A DNA stretch of 64,000 nucleotides from Benincasa hispida (lineage: Eukaryota; Streptophyta; Magnoliopsida; Cucurbitales; Cucurbitaceae). Both the position numbers and the translations under genes were made by a program. Within the stretch, counting starts at the first letter, position 1, and each line of letters starts with the position of its first letter. The DNA is taken from the NCBI RefSeq assembly GCF_009727055.1, contig NC_052354.1:41113553-41177552 (forward strand), written 5' to 3'. Shown here in pieces: positions 1 to 11,586 of the stretch. The notes under the pieces were generated by a model that did no database searches, was not told the DNA's origin, and saw only the letters and a program-made list of their open reading frames with translations.

Positions 1-1053
1 TTACGAACAACCTGTGAAAGATCGACTTACTGATTATGGTTATATAAAATGGACATAATATATCTACACTGAGGGGAGTTCAACTATGGGCTATAGTGGA
101 GTGACCCATTAGTTAACGAATGAGGGTTAATTCGGTCTAATGAGTTTAGCCGATTAATCTCGGATCGTTGGAGCCCATGATCTGTAGGTCGGCAAGGTCC
201 CCCTACTAGCTCATAAATGGATAAGCTTTAGAGTAGCTTGATAAGTTAATTTGAAACGTTCAAATTAGAATTAAACGAAATAGGAGAATTTATATTTAAA
301 TGTGATTTAAATATATGAAGATGAATTTGTGTAAAAATTAATTTAATATTTGATATTAAATTAATTAGAATTATTTAAATGTTTATTTAAATAATTATTT
401 ATTAATTTTATTAGAAAATTAATTTGTGTAATTAATTTTATAAAATTAATAAAACTTTCAGTTTTTGAAAATCATGTGATTTTGGGAAAAATTGAAAAGT
501 TAAAATTAATAAAACTTTCAGTTTTTGAAAATCATTTGATTTTGGGAAAAATTGAAAAGTTACAAAAATGCACAAAATGGAAAAAACGGTTTTTCCATAT
601 CTTCTACTTGCTCACACAAACACCACTTCCCTTCTACACATTTACTCCAAGCATGAACTGCAACTCAGGTAGTGATCTTCTTTGCATATTTACCTACAAT
701 AAATAAAGAAGATTGGAGTGAATTTGAGACATGCATTCAAAGAGATTTTACTAAAAATTTCAGGTTAAAGAAAAAGTTCTTCAAACAAGCTGGTGTAGTG
801 AGTTTCTCCTTGTTTTTCCATTGCTTCAAGCTATTCTTGAGTCCCACAACTCGTTTTAAAGCTTCAAGAGGATAGTGGGGAAGATCTTGAGGTGGTTCAT
901 GGTGTGTTTTGGAGAAGACAGTTGTTGTTGATCAAGATCTTGAAGAGTTCTACAAAGGTATGAGATGAGCATGCTTTAATTTTTGTCAAAATTAATGAAT
1001 TTGAATGCTTATTGATCTTTGTTGCTTCTGCTGTATGTTGATACACTCTTACA
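1..1053 (+). mobile_element. Ty1-copia-type LTR, 3' part (copy D1), cut by window edge
   Basis: The first 240 bases match, module by module, the middle of the LTR at 37958-39910 (the stretch on both starting ACGAACAACCTGTGAA, followed by the conserved middle block near GTTGGAGCC). The right end near 1053 corresponds to the LTR end at 39910. To its right the copia reverse transcriptase of element A begins, so this LTR probably inserted into A or truncates it. The exact right edge is uncertain by some 20 bases. No gene is seen here. Confidence 0.6.
441..560. repeat. 60-bp tandem duplication, 2 copies
   Basis: Two adjacent 60-base units (441-500 and 501-560) differ at one position (GTGAT versus TTGAT). 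They lie inside the LTR fragment. Open frames across it are a by-product of the repeat and not a gene. Confidence 0.85.
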
Positions 1054-2084
1054 AACATCAACATTTAAATCAAAGCCATAAGATTTGATTGTAGTATCAA
1101 ACCTTATATTCCAAGATCGAGAAGTTTGCTTCAATCCATAAATGGACCAATTAATCTTGCAAACATTTTACTCTTGACCTTGGGTTATGAATCCCTCTGG
1201 TTGTTACATATAGATGGTTTCCTCAAGATTGCCATTCTAAAAGGCAGTCTTGACGTTCATTTGCCAAATTTCATAGCCATAATATGTAGCAATAGATAGG
1301 AGTATCCAGATAGACTTTAACACAGCAACACGTGAGAAAGTCTCCTCATAGTCAACTCCCTCAACCTGGGTATAACCTTTTGCCACTAGTCTAGCCTTGA
1401 AGGTTTTCACCTTACCATTTGCACTTATTTTCCTCTTGTAGATCCATTTACAACCTATAGATTTTACCCCATCATGTTTATCTTCAAGATTTCAGACTGA
1501 ACTGAAGTAAATAGACTCCATTTCAAGATCCATAGCTTTGATCTATTCATCTTTGTCCACATCCTCCATTGTCTGTTTATAGGATAATGGATCCTCAACA
1601 TTGTCATCACGATCAAGATTTATGTTAAACCCATATAACGAATAGACGGGTTCGCTACCCTCCCACTACTTTAAGATTCCCTCAATGGTTTAGGTGGATG
1701 TGACCTACTAGATGAACCAACTTGTACTTGGCTCTTCAAAAATTCTTATTGAAGGTTCAGTAGTTTTGTAGGAACGTAGAAGTGACCGCCTCTCGTTCCT
1801 TTTGGGGTATCTTACAAATAGGCATAATTTTGAACGAGGTTCCAATTTCTTAAGATTAACCTCCCTTTAGCACGTGTGCTAGGTAATCCAAAATCCTTAA
1901 ATGGCATAAACTATGTTTACGGTCATTCCATGATTCCAAAGGTATTTCAAAAACACTCTTGGATCAAACATAGTTCAAAATATAAGCTTCAGTCTGTACT
2001 GCATAACTCCAAAATAAATTAGGCAAATGAGAATAACTCATCATAAACCAAACCATGTCCAACAAGGTTCGATTTTTCCTTTCT
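1054..2084 (-). pseudogene. Element A: copia integrase C-terminal part and reverse transcriptase, degenerate
   Basis: Read on the minus strand, the sequence gives the end of a Ty1-copia integrase (ERKNRTLLDM near 2050) and then the reverse transcriptase landmarks in order: a PLSYK segment, GCKWIYKRK, FKARLVAKGYTQ, DYEETFS, WQMNVKTAFLNG and IYGLKQTSRSWN. Stop codons interrupt the frame. The first catalytic aspartate of the usual QMDVKTAFLNG motif is Asn (codon at 1255-1257), a G to A change on the coding strand. The second catalytic motif (YVDD) and RNase H are missing, because the copy stops at the LTR fragment on the left. To the right the frame is interrupted by element C at 2090, flanked by the duplication GATAC. 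Confidence 0.85.
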
Positions 2085-3390
2085 GATACTGTCACACCCC
2101 GCCCCAGATTACCCTCTTAATCTAGATGGAGTGGTAACTGTAGCAGTTACCAACCCTTTTGCTAGCACTTATTGCCTATTTAACCTGTTGAATTTTACTC
2201 AAACCCTGAATACATACATTTCATCAATATACGAACAAATTAACTCAAAACTTAACACATTTACATTACAGGGTTTCATAGCATTGTTCATACATGAATA
2301 TTACAACTTAGTGACGCCCAAATAGAATACTAGTCACTATCTGACAAACATGTGTACTAACTAATACAGGTCTTCAATTAAGATTCCTTCAATCTATTTC
2401 TTTGAGTGGCAGAGTAGCAGTAGATAAATCTTTTGGGAACTGACCACTACCTGAAAGAAAAACATTTGAAAACATGAGCTAGAAGTCCAGTGAATGACTA
2501 ATATTTAAAGCATAACTTTCATACATAAATTTGATATTAAAACTGAAAGCTTAAACTGAAAACATAGATTTGGCAACTATTATTTATGTCATCATCAACA
2601 TCACATAGCACTTTTCTTACTTTGCTAGACTATGTCTTAGTCTATTAGTCTAGAGTGGCCCTTTTGCTCACTCTTTATCATTCCTTATAGTATTACTACT
2701 TAACTGGGAAGGAACCCTTTTTTTCACTTCCAAAAACATAATTTGCATCCTTAGTTAAGAGAGAACCTTTACTCAATGCCTCAACATCAATCTATAGCCA
2801 GTGTGGACTGATCTCAACACTACCAATAACAAATTTACTTACATTCATGTGATTCTAGTTTAAGTACCATCATACATTAGGTACTACTGCTCAAATCCTT
2901 CTCCGTGTACTTCAATATCGAGCTGCTTGGATACCTTCTCTGTGTACTTCAGTATCGAGCTATTTAAATTCTAAGACTAGGCTTCAGTACCTTCTAAACA
3001 TTCTATACTAACGCATCCTCATCGTCATTGAAAAGCATAGCATAAGTATAACATTAATGTGAGATGTGTTGCTTAGTAACTATTTGAGAATAGTTGTCAT
3101 AAATAGCTTTCAATAAACATGCATGGCTAAACATTCATAAGCATTAGCAATTTACTTAAGCATTTAAAGCATTTAGAGTCACTCACAGTCTTTGGCAATC
3201 CTCTTCATGTATATGCTTACTGTGTGTTGAACACTTAGCCAAATTCTTAGGCTTTAACTTGACTAGGCAGCAACTTCATTACCATGCATCCATGCCTTGC
3301 GTTAGGCGTTCAAGCCTCCTATGCGACCAAGCCTTCAGATCACGCCTATTGCCCATTGCATAGAAACCTTTGCGCCCATCGTTTAGCTTA

Positions 3391-3587
3391 TGCGCCCATC
3401 TTGTGGCACATCAACGCATGCCTCATGCGTTCGTCTGGTTGCACCCATCGTTCCTCTCATGCACCCATCATGTGGCACATCAACGCATGCTCCATGCGTT
3501 CATCTGGTTGCGCCCATTGTTCAGCTCATGCGCTCATCTTGTGGCACATCAACGCATGCCCCATGCGTTTGTCTGGTTGTGCCCATA
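3391..3587. repeat. 69-bp minisatellite, about 2.9 copies, in element C
   Basis: Units start at 3391, 3460 and 3529, each exactly 69 bases apart, and share GTGGCACATCAACGCATGC. Since 69 is a multiple of three, all frames stay open and yield repetitive Cys/His-rich peptides. Low coding plausibility; treated as repeat. Confidence 0.9.
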
Positions 3588-4439
3588 AATTACAACGCAA
3601 CCTTGCGCTTACAGCTTCAATATGCGTTACATAGTCTAATGCTCCTCAACATGTCCTTGCTTCAATTCAACCTCCAACGCATGCGCTCAACATCATCGTC
3701 AAGCCCTTAAAGTTGCTTGCTTGTTCAACCCAAGCAGTTGCCTGCTTGCTCAAGATTCCAGATTTAAATTACAATTTTAATAACTAATTTTCCAGGCCTT
3801 TTCTCCAGAAATTTCCTTCTACAAACATTCCCTAAAATGTCTTACCAAGCTTAACTTAAAATTTTAGCTTAGAATTCCTCGTGGTTGAGACGGAATCCTC
3901 AGATCATCAAGGCTGGCCCAAACTTACCCGAGAATTCGACCTTCAGTCGGATTCTTTATTCTCCAACTCGATTCTACTAGAATCTCCTTCTAGCATTTCA
4001 AACTCAACAACTAGACAAACTCAAGGTTTGAATGGCTCTAAAATTACTCCATTTGGTCGAGTAAATTTCTCCAAACCTCTCTTTGAAGTTGAGCTCCCCC
4101 TTTTAAACTAGCAGTTGCATGTTCTCTTTTAACATCAAGCTACCACCTCATCCTTAAGGGATAATATCAAACCTGAGTATGACAGCTGGCTTAGCTGATC
4201 AATAACTAAGATGATCCTTTCCTCTTGGTTATCGACGCAAGGGTCAGCTCCTAAGCCAACGCTTGCAACTACATGGCCGCATACCTCTTCAATGCATCGC
4301 CCAATCTGGCTAACGCATAGCTCACTTAGAGGCTATTGCATCCCTCCTTTGGTTAGATACTTCTAAGCCAACGTATGTCCTAGCCCATGCATAGTTGTCT
4401 TATCATATCAACCATGTGTTAAGTTTTAGTAACGCAAGA

Positions 4440-5000
4440 TGTTTCACCATGCATCCACCATAGTTTGTCTCATCGCCGCATAGTTCATCGTTTAGCAAAG
4501 TCGCCACATAGCACCATCGCATAGCTTATCACCTAGATTAGCTTTGTTGCATACACCACCGCATAGCATCGCCGCATACCATCACGTAGCATTGCCGTAT
4601 AACACCATCGTATAGTGTTGCCACATAGCACCATCGCATAGTGTTGCCACATAGCACCATTCTGTCGCACGGCTCTTGCTCATCGTGTAGCGCTGACGCC
4701 CATCATCCAGCGAAACTCAGTTATCGTCTAGTGTACCATCGCTATCTCCTAGCTCATCATTGCATAGCACTATCATCCAACGCATAGCGCTATCGTTTAG
4801 CGCTTCAACGTTCCACACAATTGCCTACCCCATTTGCTATACGATCGTCCGCCCGCCTACATGATCGCCTACCTCATCGTGTAGTGCCACTCGCTTACTA
4901 TACGATCGCATACCCCATCATGTAGCGCTGCACCTTAGCTACACGATCGTATACCTTATCATGTAGCACTGCTTATTTACTACACAATCAACCCGCGCAT
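4440..5000. repeat. Low-complexity array of CGCATAGC / TACACGATCG words in element C
   Basis: Irregularly spaced words such as CGCATAGCACCATCG and CTACACGATCGTATACC recur throughout this stretch and in its duplicate at about 16590-17050. No constant unit length was found, so this is a word-rich decayed array and not a regular satellite. Confidence 0.6.
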
Positions 5001-5381
5001 GCATCGTCAGCGCCTAGCGCCTATGTCTGCACAATTTGAGGATACCGCATGCTTTTCTAACCTCTCAAGACATAGGTTGCCGCATGCCTTATCAATGCAT
5101 AGCTTATCCTTGCCTTCAACACTTAGCCTCTACAAGCCTTGGTTGCTACACACACAACCTCATGCGTCCACACTTCTCTATCAACGCATGCCTACACTTT
5201 GCTTCCATACTTAGCCAATTTTTACTTGTTATATTATCTAAAACTCACCCAACTAAGTATTTCTAATACTTAGAATTTTCTTCCTCCATCTTCCTACTTT
5301 CTTTGCCTCCTTTCAGAATTTTACTTAACATGCTTGTTACTCATTTTTGTAGGAAAAATAGAGTATAGGGTTGACAGATAC

Positions 5382-6232
5382 ACCATTCTGTTGAGGTGTA
5401 CTAAGTACTGAGAGTTGGGATACAATACCATATTCTATCAAATAGTCCTAAAATTTCAAATCCATATACTTTCCACCTCAATCAGATCAAAGATTTTCAA
5501 CTTCAGTCTTGTACTCCTTGAACTTTTCAAGGGCTTCAGACTTATATTGCATTAGGTAAACATACCTGTACCTCGAATAATAATCTGTAAAAGTGTTGAA
5601 ATATTTAAACCCTCCTCTTGTCTTAACATTCATACGACCATAGAGGTTCGAATGTATAAGTTCTAAGGGTTCTTTGGCTCTATGACATTTTTCAATAAAT
5701 GGTCTCTTAACCATTTTGCCTTCAAGGCATGACTTACATGCTGGCAAAGAATTTTCTTCTAACTTACTTAGAAGTCTATTCTTAACCAATCTCTCAATCA
5801 TAGGTGCCAAAGACGGGCATTTTCTTTAGGAGAAACTTTTTGTTTTTTATTTTGAGTTACAATAATTCTGAATATTTTAGTATTAAGAAGGACCATATAT
5901 ACTAATGGCCTTAGCACATAAAAGTTATCTTCGAGATTTTCTGAAAAAATAAATGCATCATTCTTATAAATAAACACTTTATTTACATTAAAAGTTAAAG
6001 AATAGTTTTTTTCAAGTAAACATTTTATAGAAATCAAGTTCCTTTTCAAATCAGGAACTACATACACATTAACTACATACACATTGTCTAACAATAAATA
6101 TGTTTTCTATAAAATTAAATGAAGTCCTCCCACTGTCTTTGTCGAGACGGCATGCCCAATTCCAACCCATATCATCATCGCCCCAATTTCAAGCTGCCGC
6201 CAGGAACAAATTCCCTGAAAGGAAGAACAAAC
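5382..6232 (-). pseudogene. Element A: protease end, pre-integrase and integrase start (duplicate copy 1)
   Basis: On minus the stretch encodes the end of the copia protease region, the GAG-pre-integrase domain (PDLKRNLISIKCLLEKNY, then YVLRPL), the zinc-binding linker (ESNLYG-like region after CLEGK) and the integrase core start (FTDYYSRYRYVYL). Several frameshifts and stops occur. A canonical DDYSRYGYVYL aspartate is replaced (DYYSR). The frame runs into element C at 5381 and abuts the 5' LTR of element B at 6233 through CAAAC (6228-6232). Confidence 0.88.
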
Positions 6233-8297
6233 TGTTGGGGTTGATGCCCTAAAGTCTCGTGTCCTGTAGTTTGTAAATAGTACATACGAACACCTGTGAT
6301 TGTTAATATATGATATTTACTTCACATCTTGTTGTTTTGCTCATTTAGTTATTTAAGTTGCTTTACCACAAACCAATAAACGTAAAATCTCTAGTTATCT
6401 ATATGTGACTCAAACATGTATGTAATGACATACAAGTGGATCATCTCTTGAGTGATAACCAAAATGGTCTTTAGTATATGGATATATGAGGGAAACCTTA
6501 TCCTGGTAACGTTATGGATACAGCCCGCTTTGTGGAATGGTCACAAGTGTCGTGGCTTGCCACAGATGATCTGATCCTAATCATTCATGTTGGGGATATA
6601 TGAGCGTGGGCGTCCTATATAAAGAGTTTGTATAAGACCTGACCACGAAGTGTTAATGTTTCATTATATAACACCGTTCATGAAAAAGACTTCACTTTAC
6701 TAGGATGACCATAGGTAACATGACCTCAATCCTGAGTGAGTTGGAAACTCCTGCAATGTGGGCGGTCCTTTGATTTGTATGGGTTCAAGTGGCCAAGTCG
6801 CCGATTCAAACCTACCATTTTGGGGATTTGTCGGATTTGGGAGTTAGGAACTCGGCTACATAAGATGAAATTCACTCCTTCCCCGAGGCAGGGGTAAGTA
6901 GATAGATAGCTCCCTTAAGGGCTGATTCCGGGGCTTGAACAATGTGGCACCACACACCTTCTCTTGGCCCGAGAGGTGTTCACACGTAGTTGGACTATGT
7001 TGTATTGTTCATTAGAGGAATCATAGTACTTAAGGAGTGAGATGTAACTACAGGGGAAAAACGGTAAATTGGCCTAACTGTACTTACGAGCATCTGTGAA
7101 GGGTCATTGTACTCATGATTGGTTATATCCAATGGACACATAAATATATCTGTGGTAAGAATAGTTCAACTGTTGGTCTTTAGTGGAATCACTGACAGTT
7201 AACGGATGGTGAATCTCGTGGCTAAAGAGTTTAGTCAACTATTCACGTACCGTTGGAGCTTCGAGCCACAGGTCTATTAGGTCACCTAGATAGCTTGGAT
7301 AAAGTCGAGAACCAGTGTTTAGGTTAATTTGAAATGTTCAAAATGACAAGGGGAAGTACAATTATATGTGATATAATTGGAATGGCTAATTATATATGAT
7401 ATAATTGGCTAAATGTATGAGATACATTATTTTAGAGGAAATTAGATATAAATATGATTTATATCAAATATAGAAAAAATACTATAGTAGACATATGATA
7501 TCAAACTATAGGATATAAATATAATATGATTATATTTATTAAATAAATGAATTGATTAATTGATTTTAATTAACCAATTCTCACGTTTAGGAAATGGGAT
7601 CGTGGGCACCGAAGGTTACGTAACCGGTGGGATACAAGTTGAAAATTATTTTCAATTTGTGTGGATAGAATTAAGTCGTGCAAAAGAATCCTGCACCTAA
7701 AAGAAAATGAGAAAGACTAATCGTCGAGAGCCTATACAATAGCTTCTCAGTCGTCTAAACGATCGTCTAACTCACGCATCCCTTAAACGATCGTACATTA
7801 GTTTCCTAAACAATCGTCCAGTTTTTCCTAAACGATCGTGTAGTTTTGCTATACGATAAGCGTCCCCGCTATACGATAGCGAAGTTCTTCTCGTGTACGC
7901 TTGTCGTCTACACGATTTCTTTTCCTCTGTCTTCTTCCAAACTCACCAGAGCCCACTCTCTGGGTTTTTGACGCCGAGGATACCCGAGTCTCCATATTGG
8001 TGGTGTTGTCCTCGTCTTTTGATCGTGTACTTTTGGATCGTGCAGTTTCAGACGAGAGATTCACCAGGGTGCCGGTAGATCGGTGGAATTCTTCTGCTAC
8101 CGTGGGTTCATATATTCGAAGATTGTCTTCCTCTGGTAATGAACCTCTACTCTATGCTTTATTGTATACTGCATGTTGTTGTTAGATTGTATTATGCATA
8201 ACTGTTATTTAGAATGTATATCGTTTATATTCCGGTCACTATGAAAATCAGAGCGTTCTAAACCCACTCATGGAATTCTCGGTTTTGAGTTCCTACA
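6233..8297 (+). mobile_element. Element B 5' LTR (Ty1-copia, 2065 bp)
   Basis: It begins TGTTGGGGTTGATGCCC and ends GAGTTCCTACA, and a tRNA-Met-type primer-binding site follows at 8300. CAAAC precedes it, identical to the five bases after the solo LTR at 20350. The near copy at 18303-20350 (2048 bp) differs by many substitutions and short indels, so the insertion is not recent. It carries the conserved CCCTTAAGGG palindrome (6912-6921) and a cluster of TAAACGATCG motifs near 7740-7880. Confidence 0.92.
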
Positions 8298-8299
8298 AT

Positions 8300-8312
8300 T
8301 GGTATCAGAGCC
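8300..8312 (+). other. Element B primer-binding site (initiator tRNA-Met)
   Basis: TGGTATCAGAGCC starts two bases after the LTR end. This complements the 3' end of plant initiator tRNA-Met, the usual primer of Ty1-copia elements. Confidence 0.92.
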
Positions 8313-10628
8313 AGGTTTGCTGATACTCCGATTTCATGTGTTGCAACGAATTAACGTTTACAATCGTGGTGGGTGCATTTCTACGTGTTTTAAATGTTAA
8401 TTCTACTGTGGATGTGCCGGATTAATGGATGTTTTCGGGATGAATTGCCTTGTTTTGTTTAAATTTGTTTTACATTTGTGGTTGTATGTAAAGGCCCCTG
8501 TGTTTTTTGGCATATATAATCGTCATCGAGGTTGTATTCAAAGTGTTTGAGTCTTGAGTCGTTCGTCGAAGTTCTGGGTAAAGGTTTCGGCTCTTCGAGG
8601 AAGGAGACGATCAAGGGTTGATCCCATCGTGCAAAAGCGGTTATACGCGATCGTTGTCCATCGCATCGTGAAGATGAAGGTGTAAGCGATCATGGTTGAA
8701 TGCATTAGTTGAACGATGGCGTATACGATCAAGCGTTGGTCGTATCAGGTAGACGATCGGGTATGCGATCGCTGAGCATAGTTTAAAGCGCGCACAAGCT
8801 AGATGATCATTTAGGTCAGCAAGCTTCATCGCTTAGTAACTGACTAAGCGATCGCTTAGCAACGCAAGGTAAATCGTTTACCAAGTTGCACACTAAGTTA
8901 AATGATCATGCGCTTGCGTATCATTTAAACACGTTAGACGATCATTTAGGTTAGCAAGCTTCATCGCTTAGTAACTGACTAAACGATCGCTTAGTAACTC
9001 AAGGTAAATCGTTTACCTATCATTGCGCTATACGATCGCATGGATGATCAGGCTTCGCAGCCACTTCTTCGTCTACGTGATGATTTGCTAAAGTTCCTAT
9101 GGTCTAGTATGCATTGAACAATCATCTACCTAATAAAGATTGCAACACGATGAAGACCTCCTGGCGGTTCAAGACCCGGTTTGCCTGTGAACCGGTTTGC
9201 TCAATGATAAATGTAATAGATAGGTTTATTCATTCTGGTTCATTTCGATTTAAAGGCTCATCCTGGTCCATTAATCTATTTGTTTAATACATGCGATGTA
9301 TGTCTTATATATCATATGGTATACACATATAGTAAATCCCACCTTAGATTATGCATTGATCATGCATCATCTCTTTATTGTAATTATTATAATTTGAGAA
9401 ACATGATTTAATTATGTTAGAGCATGCTCATGCATCGTATAATATAAGAGTTATATTTATGCATGCATAAAAAGCATAGACGTGCATCATCTTTATATTA
9501 TAATTGTTATAGTATAAGAGTGAATGATAGCATGTTTCCTAGGTTATTACGAGTTATATAAAAGTTATATAGTAATGACCGAAAATTGCATGAAGCATGA
9601 CACATAGGTTATTTTATAAATGTTATAAACGCCTAGTTGTGCGCTAGTTGTTTATTTTTAAAAAAACATTAAAGAGAAATTAGAACTAAAACAAATAAGA
9701 TAGACATGCATGATAACTTAGGTTTAATTCATGTTTTAAAATGTTTAAAACTTAGATCACATAGACCTAAGATCACGGTTCTAATATGATTACCAACCCT
9801 AAGACTTTAATCTTTTAATCAGTTTAATAGGATTAAATTGGCTAATAAAAGGTTAAAGTGTAGCAAATCTATCTATAAGAGACCTTTTGTCTAAGGCAAT
9901 TCTGACTAGGCTAGGGTATTTAAGTTGACGGAAACGTAACACTCCTACCTGGGAACTTACCTGAAAAGGTGAATTAGATAGATTTGATGCATGCATGCAA
10001 GTTAAGGCCAGTCCATTAAAGTGTTTAAATGTGACTACTTGAACTTGTTTATATTTCATAAACAAACGTTGTTTATGAGCGAACTTTAAAAAGACCACTT
10101 AGACTAAAATTAGTAGCCGAATTGTCATCCCTAGGTAGAACATTCAATGGAAGGTACTTGGGGCATGAGATGCTTCACTTAAACCTTTCACTATTCTCCT
10201 TAAGTCTACACCGTGAGATCTATCCTCGGCCCCGCGGCACCTTTGGCGTGTCCCCCCAACGGATGGTGTTTGGGTAGGTCAATATCAAGGTAGATGGAGA
10301 GAATGTTCATAGTAAGTGGGAGTGGGAAGTGCGACAGCATAGCCCTCGATCTCCTTCGTTAGGTTGAATAAAGTTACTGTGCATAGTTAAATGTTAACGA
10401 TTCTGGACCGAAAAATGGTGGTTGTTAGGTTCAGTTCCAAGAGTTGATTCTGCCTAATGGATGAGAATATCTCATCCCAGTGAAGGGACAATTGATCACC
10501 CCACCAGTGGTGTTTGTTCTGACTCACTGGAGCATCATTGCAAAATAGAAGTCTATAGCTTAAGGTACTTGAAACTATTTTGCAAAAACAAATTGGTTTA
10601 AAAGTGGTTTAGCAAAACTAATCAAGTT
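8313..10628 (+). other. Element B untranslated leader, 2.3 kb
   Basis: No coding frame is seen between the primer-binding site and gag. The first 800 bases are rich in GATCG-type words. The leader of element A is of similar length once its internal MITE is subtracted, suggesting the long leader is a family trait. Confidence 0.7.
8800..9017 (+). repeat. Two-copy direct repeat (about 83 bp) in element B leader
   Basis: Copies at 8800-8882 and 8935-9017 share AGCAAGCTTCATCGCTTAG and CAAGGTAAATCGTTTACC with a few substitutions. The spacing is 135 bases. Confidence 0.85.
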
Positions 10629-11586
10629 TTGCTCGTATTTTCAGCAACTTTTTCAAATGGGTACAACCACATTATCATTGTTAAGCCTGAAAAATTGACT
10701 GGCGATAATTTTTCAACATGGAAACATATGATCACGACGATCCTAATCATCGAGGATCTCATGTTCGCTCTCACGGAAGCTTGTCCTCCTATTCCATCTT
10801 CAAATGCCGCTCGAAATGTTCGGAAGACATACGAGCGATGGATAAGGGCGAATGAGAAGGCCTGAGCCTATATCTTGCCAAGTCTTTTTGACATCTTGGC
10901 CAAGAAGCATGAGCCCATGGTCTCAGCTCGTGAGATCATGGAGTCCCTACGGTGAATGTTTGGACAATCGTCTGAATAGCTTATGGATGAAGCTCTAAAA
11001 TGCAAGAAGACATCTCTGTTCGTGAACATGTGCTAAACATGATGATCCACTTCAATGTGGCGGAGTTGAATGGGTCTACCATCGATGAGGGCAGTCAGTT
11101 AGCATAATCCTTCATTCTTTGCCGGAGAGCTTCTTGCACTTTGTTAGCAATGTGATTCTTAACAAAGTGAAATATAACCTTACAACTCTCTTCAACGAGT
11201 TGTAGACATACCAATCTTTACTGAAAATTAAGGAGAGGTAGAAGGGTGAGGCAAATGTTGCTTCATCCTCCAGGAAGTTCCATAGAGGTTCGACCTCAGA
11301 AACAAAGTCTACACCTTCCTTTTCTAACTCTGCAAAGGGGAAGAAGAAGAAGGGTGGTAAGGGAAAATGAAAGGAACCTGCTAACCCACTGCCTGTCGCC
11401 CCGAGGAGGCGTCCATCAGTTACTAAAGGAAAGTTTTTCCATTGCAACCAAGATGGATATTGGAAGAGGAACTGTCCTCGGTATCTGAAGGATGAGAAAG
11501 CAGCCAAGGCTAAGGCCAAGGCAGATAAAGGTAAATATGATTTACTTGTACTTGAAACTTGCTTAGTGGAGAATGACGATTCTGCC
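10629..11586 (+). pseudogene. Element B gag with damaged zinc knuckle
   Basis: The frame opens with a typical copia gag start (VKPEKLTGDNFSTWKHMI) and continues as UBN2-type gag up to about 11430 with several stops and frameshifts. The zinc knuckle at about 11435-11485 reads HCNQDGYWKRNC. Compared with the CCHC consensus, the first Cys has become Phe and the His has become Tyr, so two of four zinc ligands are lost. No intact protein is possible. Confidence 0.85.

Larger units (their letters stand above)
2090..5376 (-). mobile_element. Element C: 3.3 kb solo-LTR-like insertion in element A integrase
   Basis: The segment starts TGTCACACCCCGCCCC and ends GGGTTGACA, so it has TG...CA termini. 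It is flanked by a perfect 5-bp duplication GATAC (2085-2089 and 5377-5381). Codons of the copia integrase of element A lie on both sides, which shows it is an insertion. Many plant gypsy LTRs end GGGGCGGGGTGTNACA, so C is most likely an LTR in minus orientation. No primer-binding site, polypurine tract or pol was recognised, hence solo LTR or non-autonomous. A partial second copy (from 3883 on) lies at 15913-17435. The interior carries a 69-bp minisatellite and a long low-complexity stretch of CGCATAGC-like words. Confidence 0.8.
3883..8297 (+). repeat. Large duplicated block, copy 1
   Basis: This block holds the right part of element C, a piece of element A pol on minus and the 5' LTR of element B. 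It is repeated with scattered substitutions and small indels at 15913-20350. Its left limit falls inside element C at a GGTTGA hexamer (3883-3888) that also occurs 6 bases into B's LTR. Its right limit is the end of B's LTR. Confidence 0.85.

Noticed and set aside
3284..3710. Open frames of 72-116 codons
   Set aside because: They follow from the 69-bp minisatellite in element C; three frames are open at once, and there is no recognised motif.
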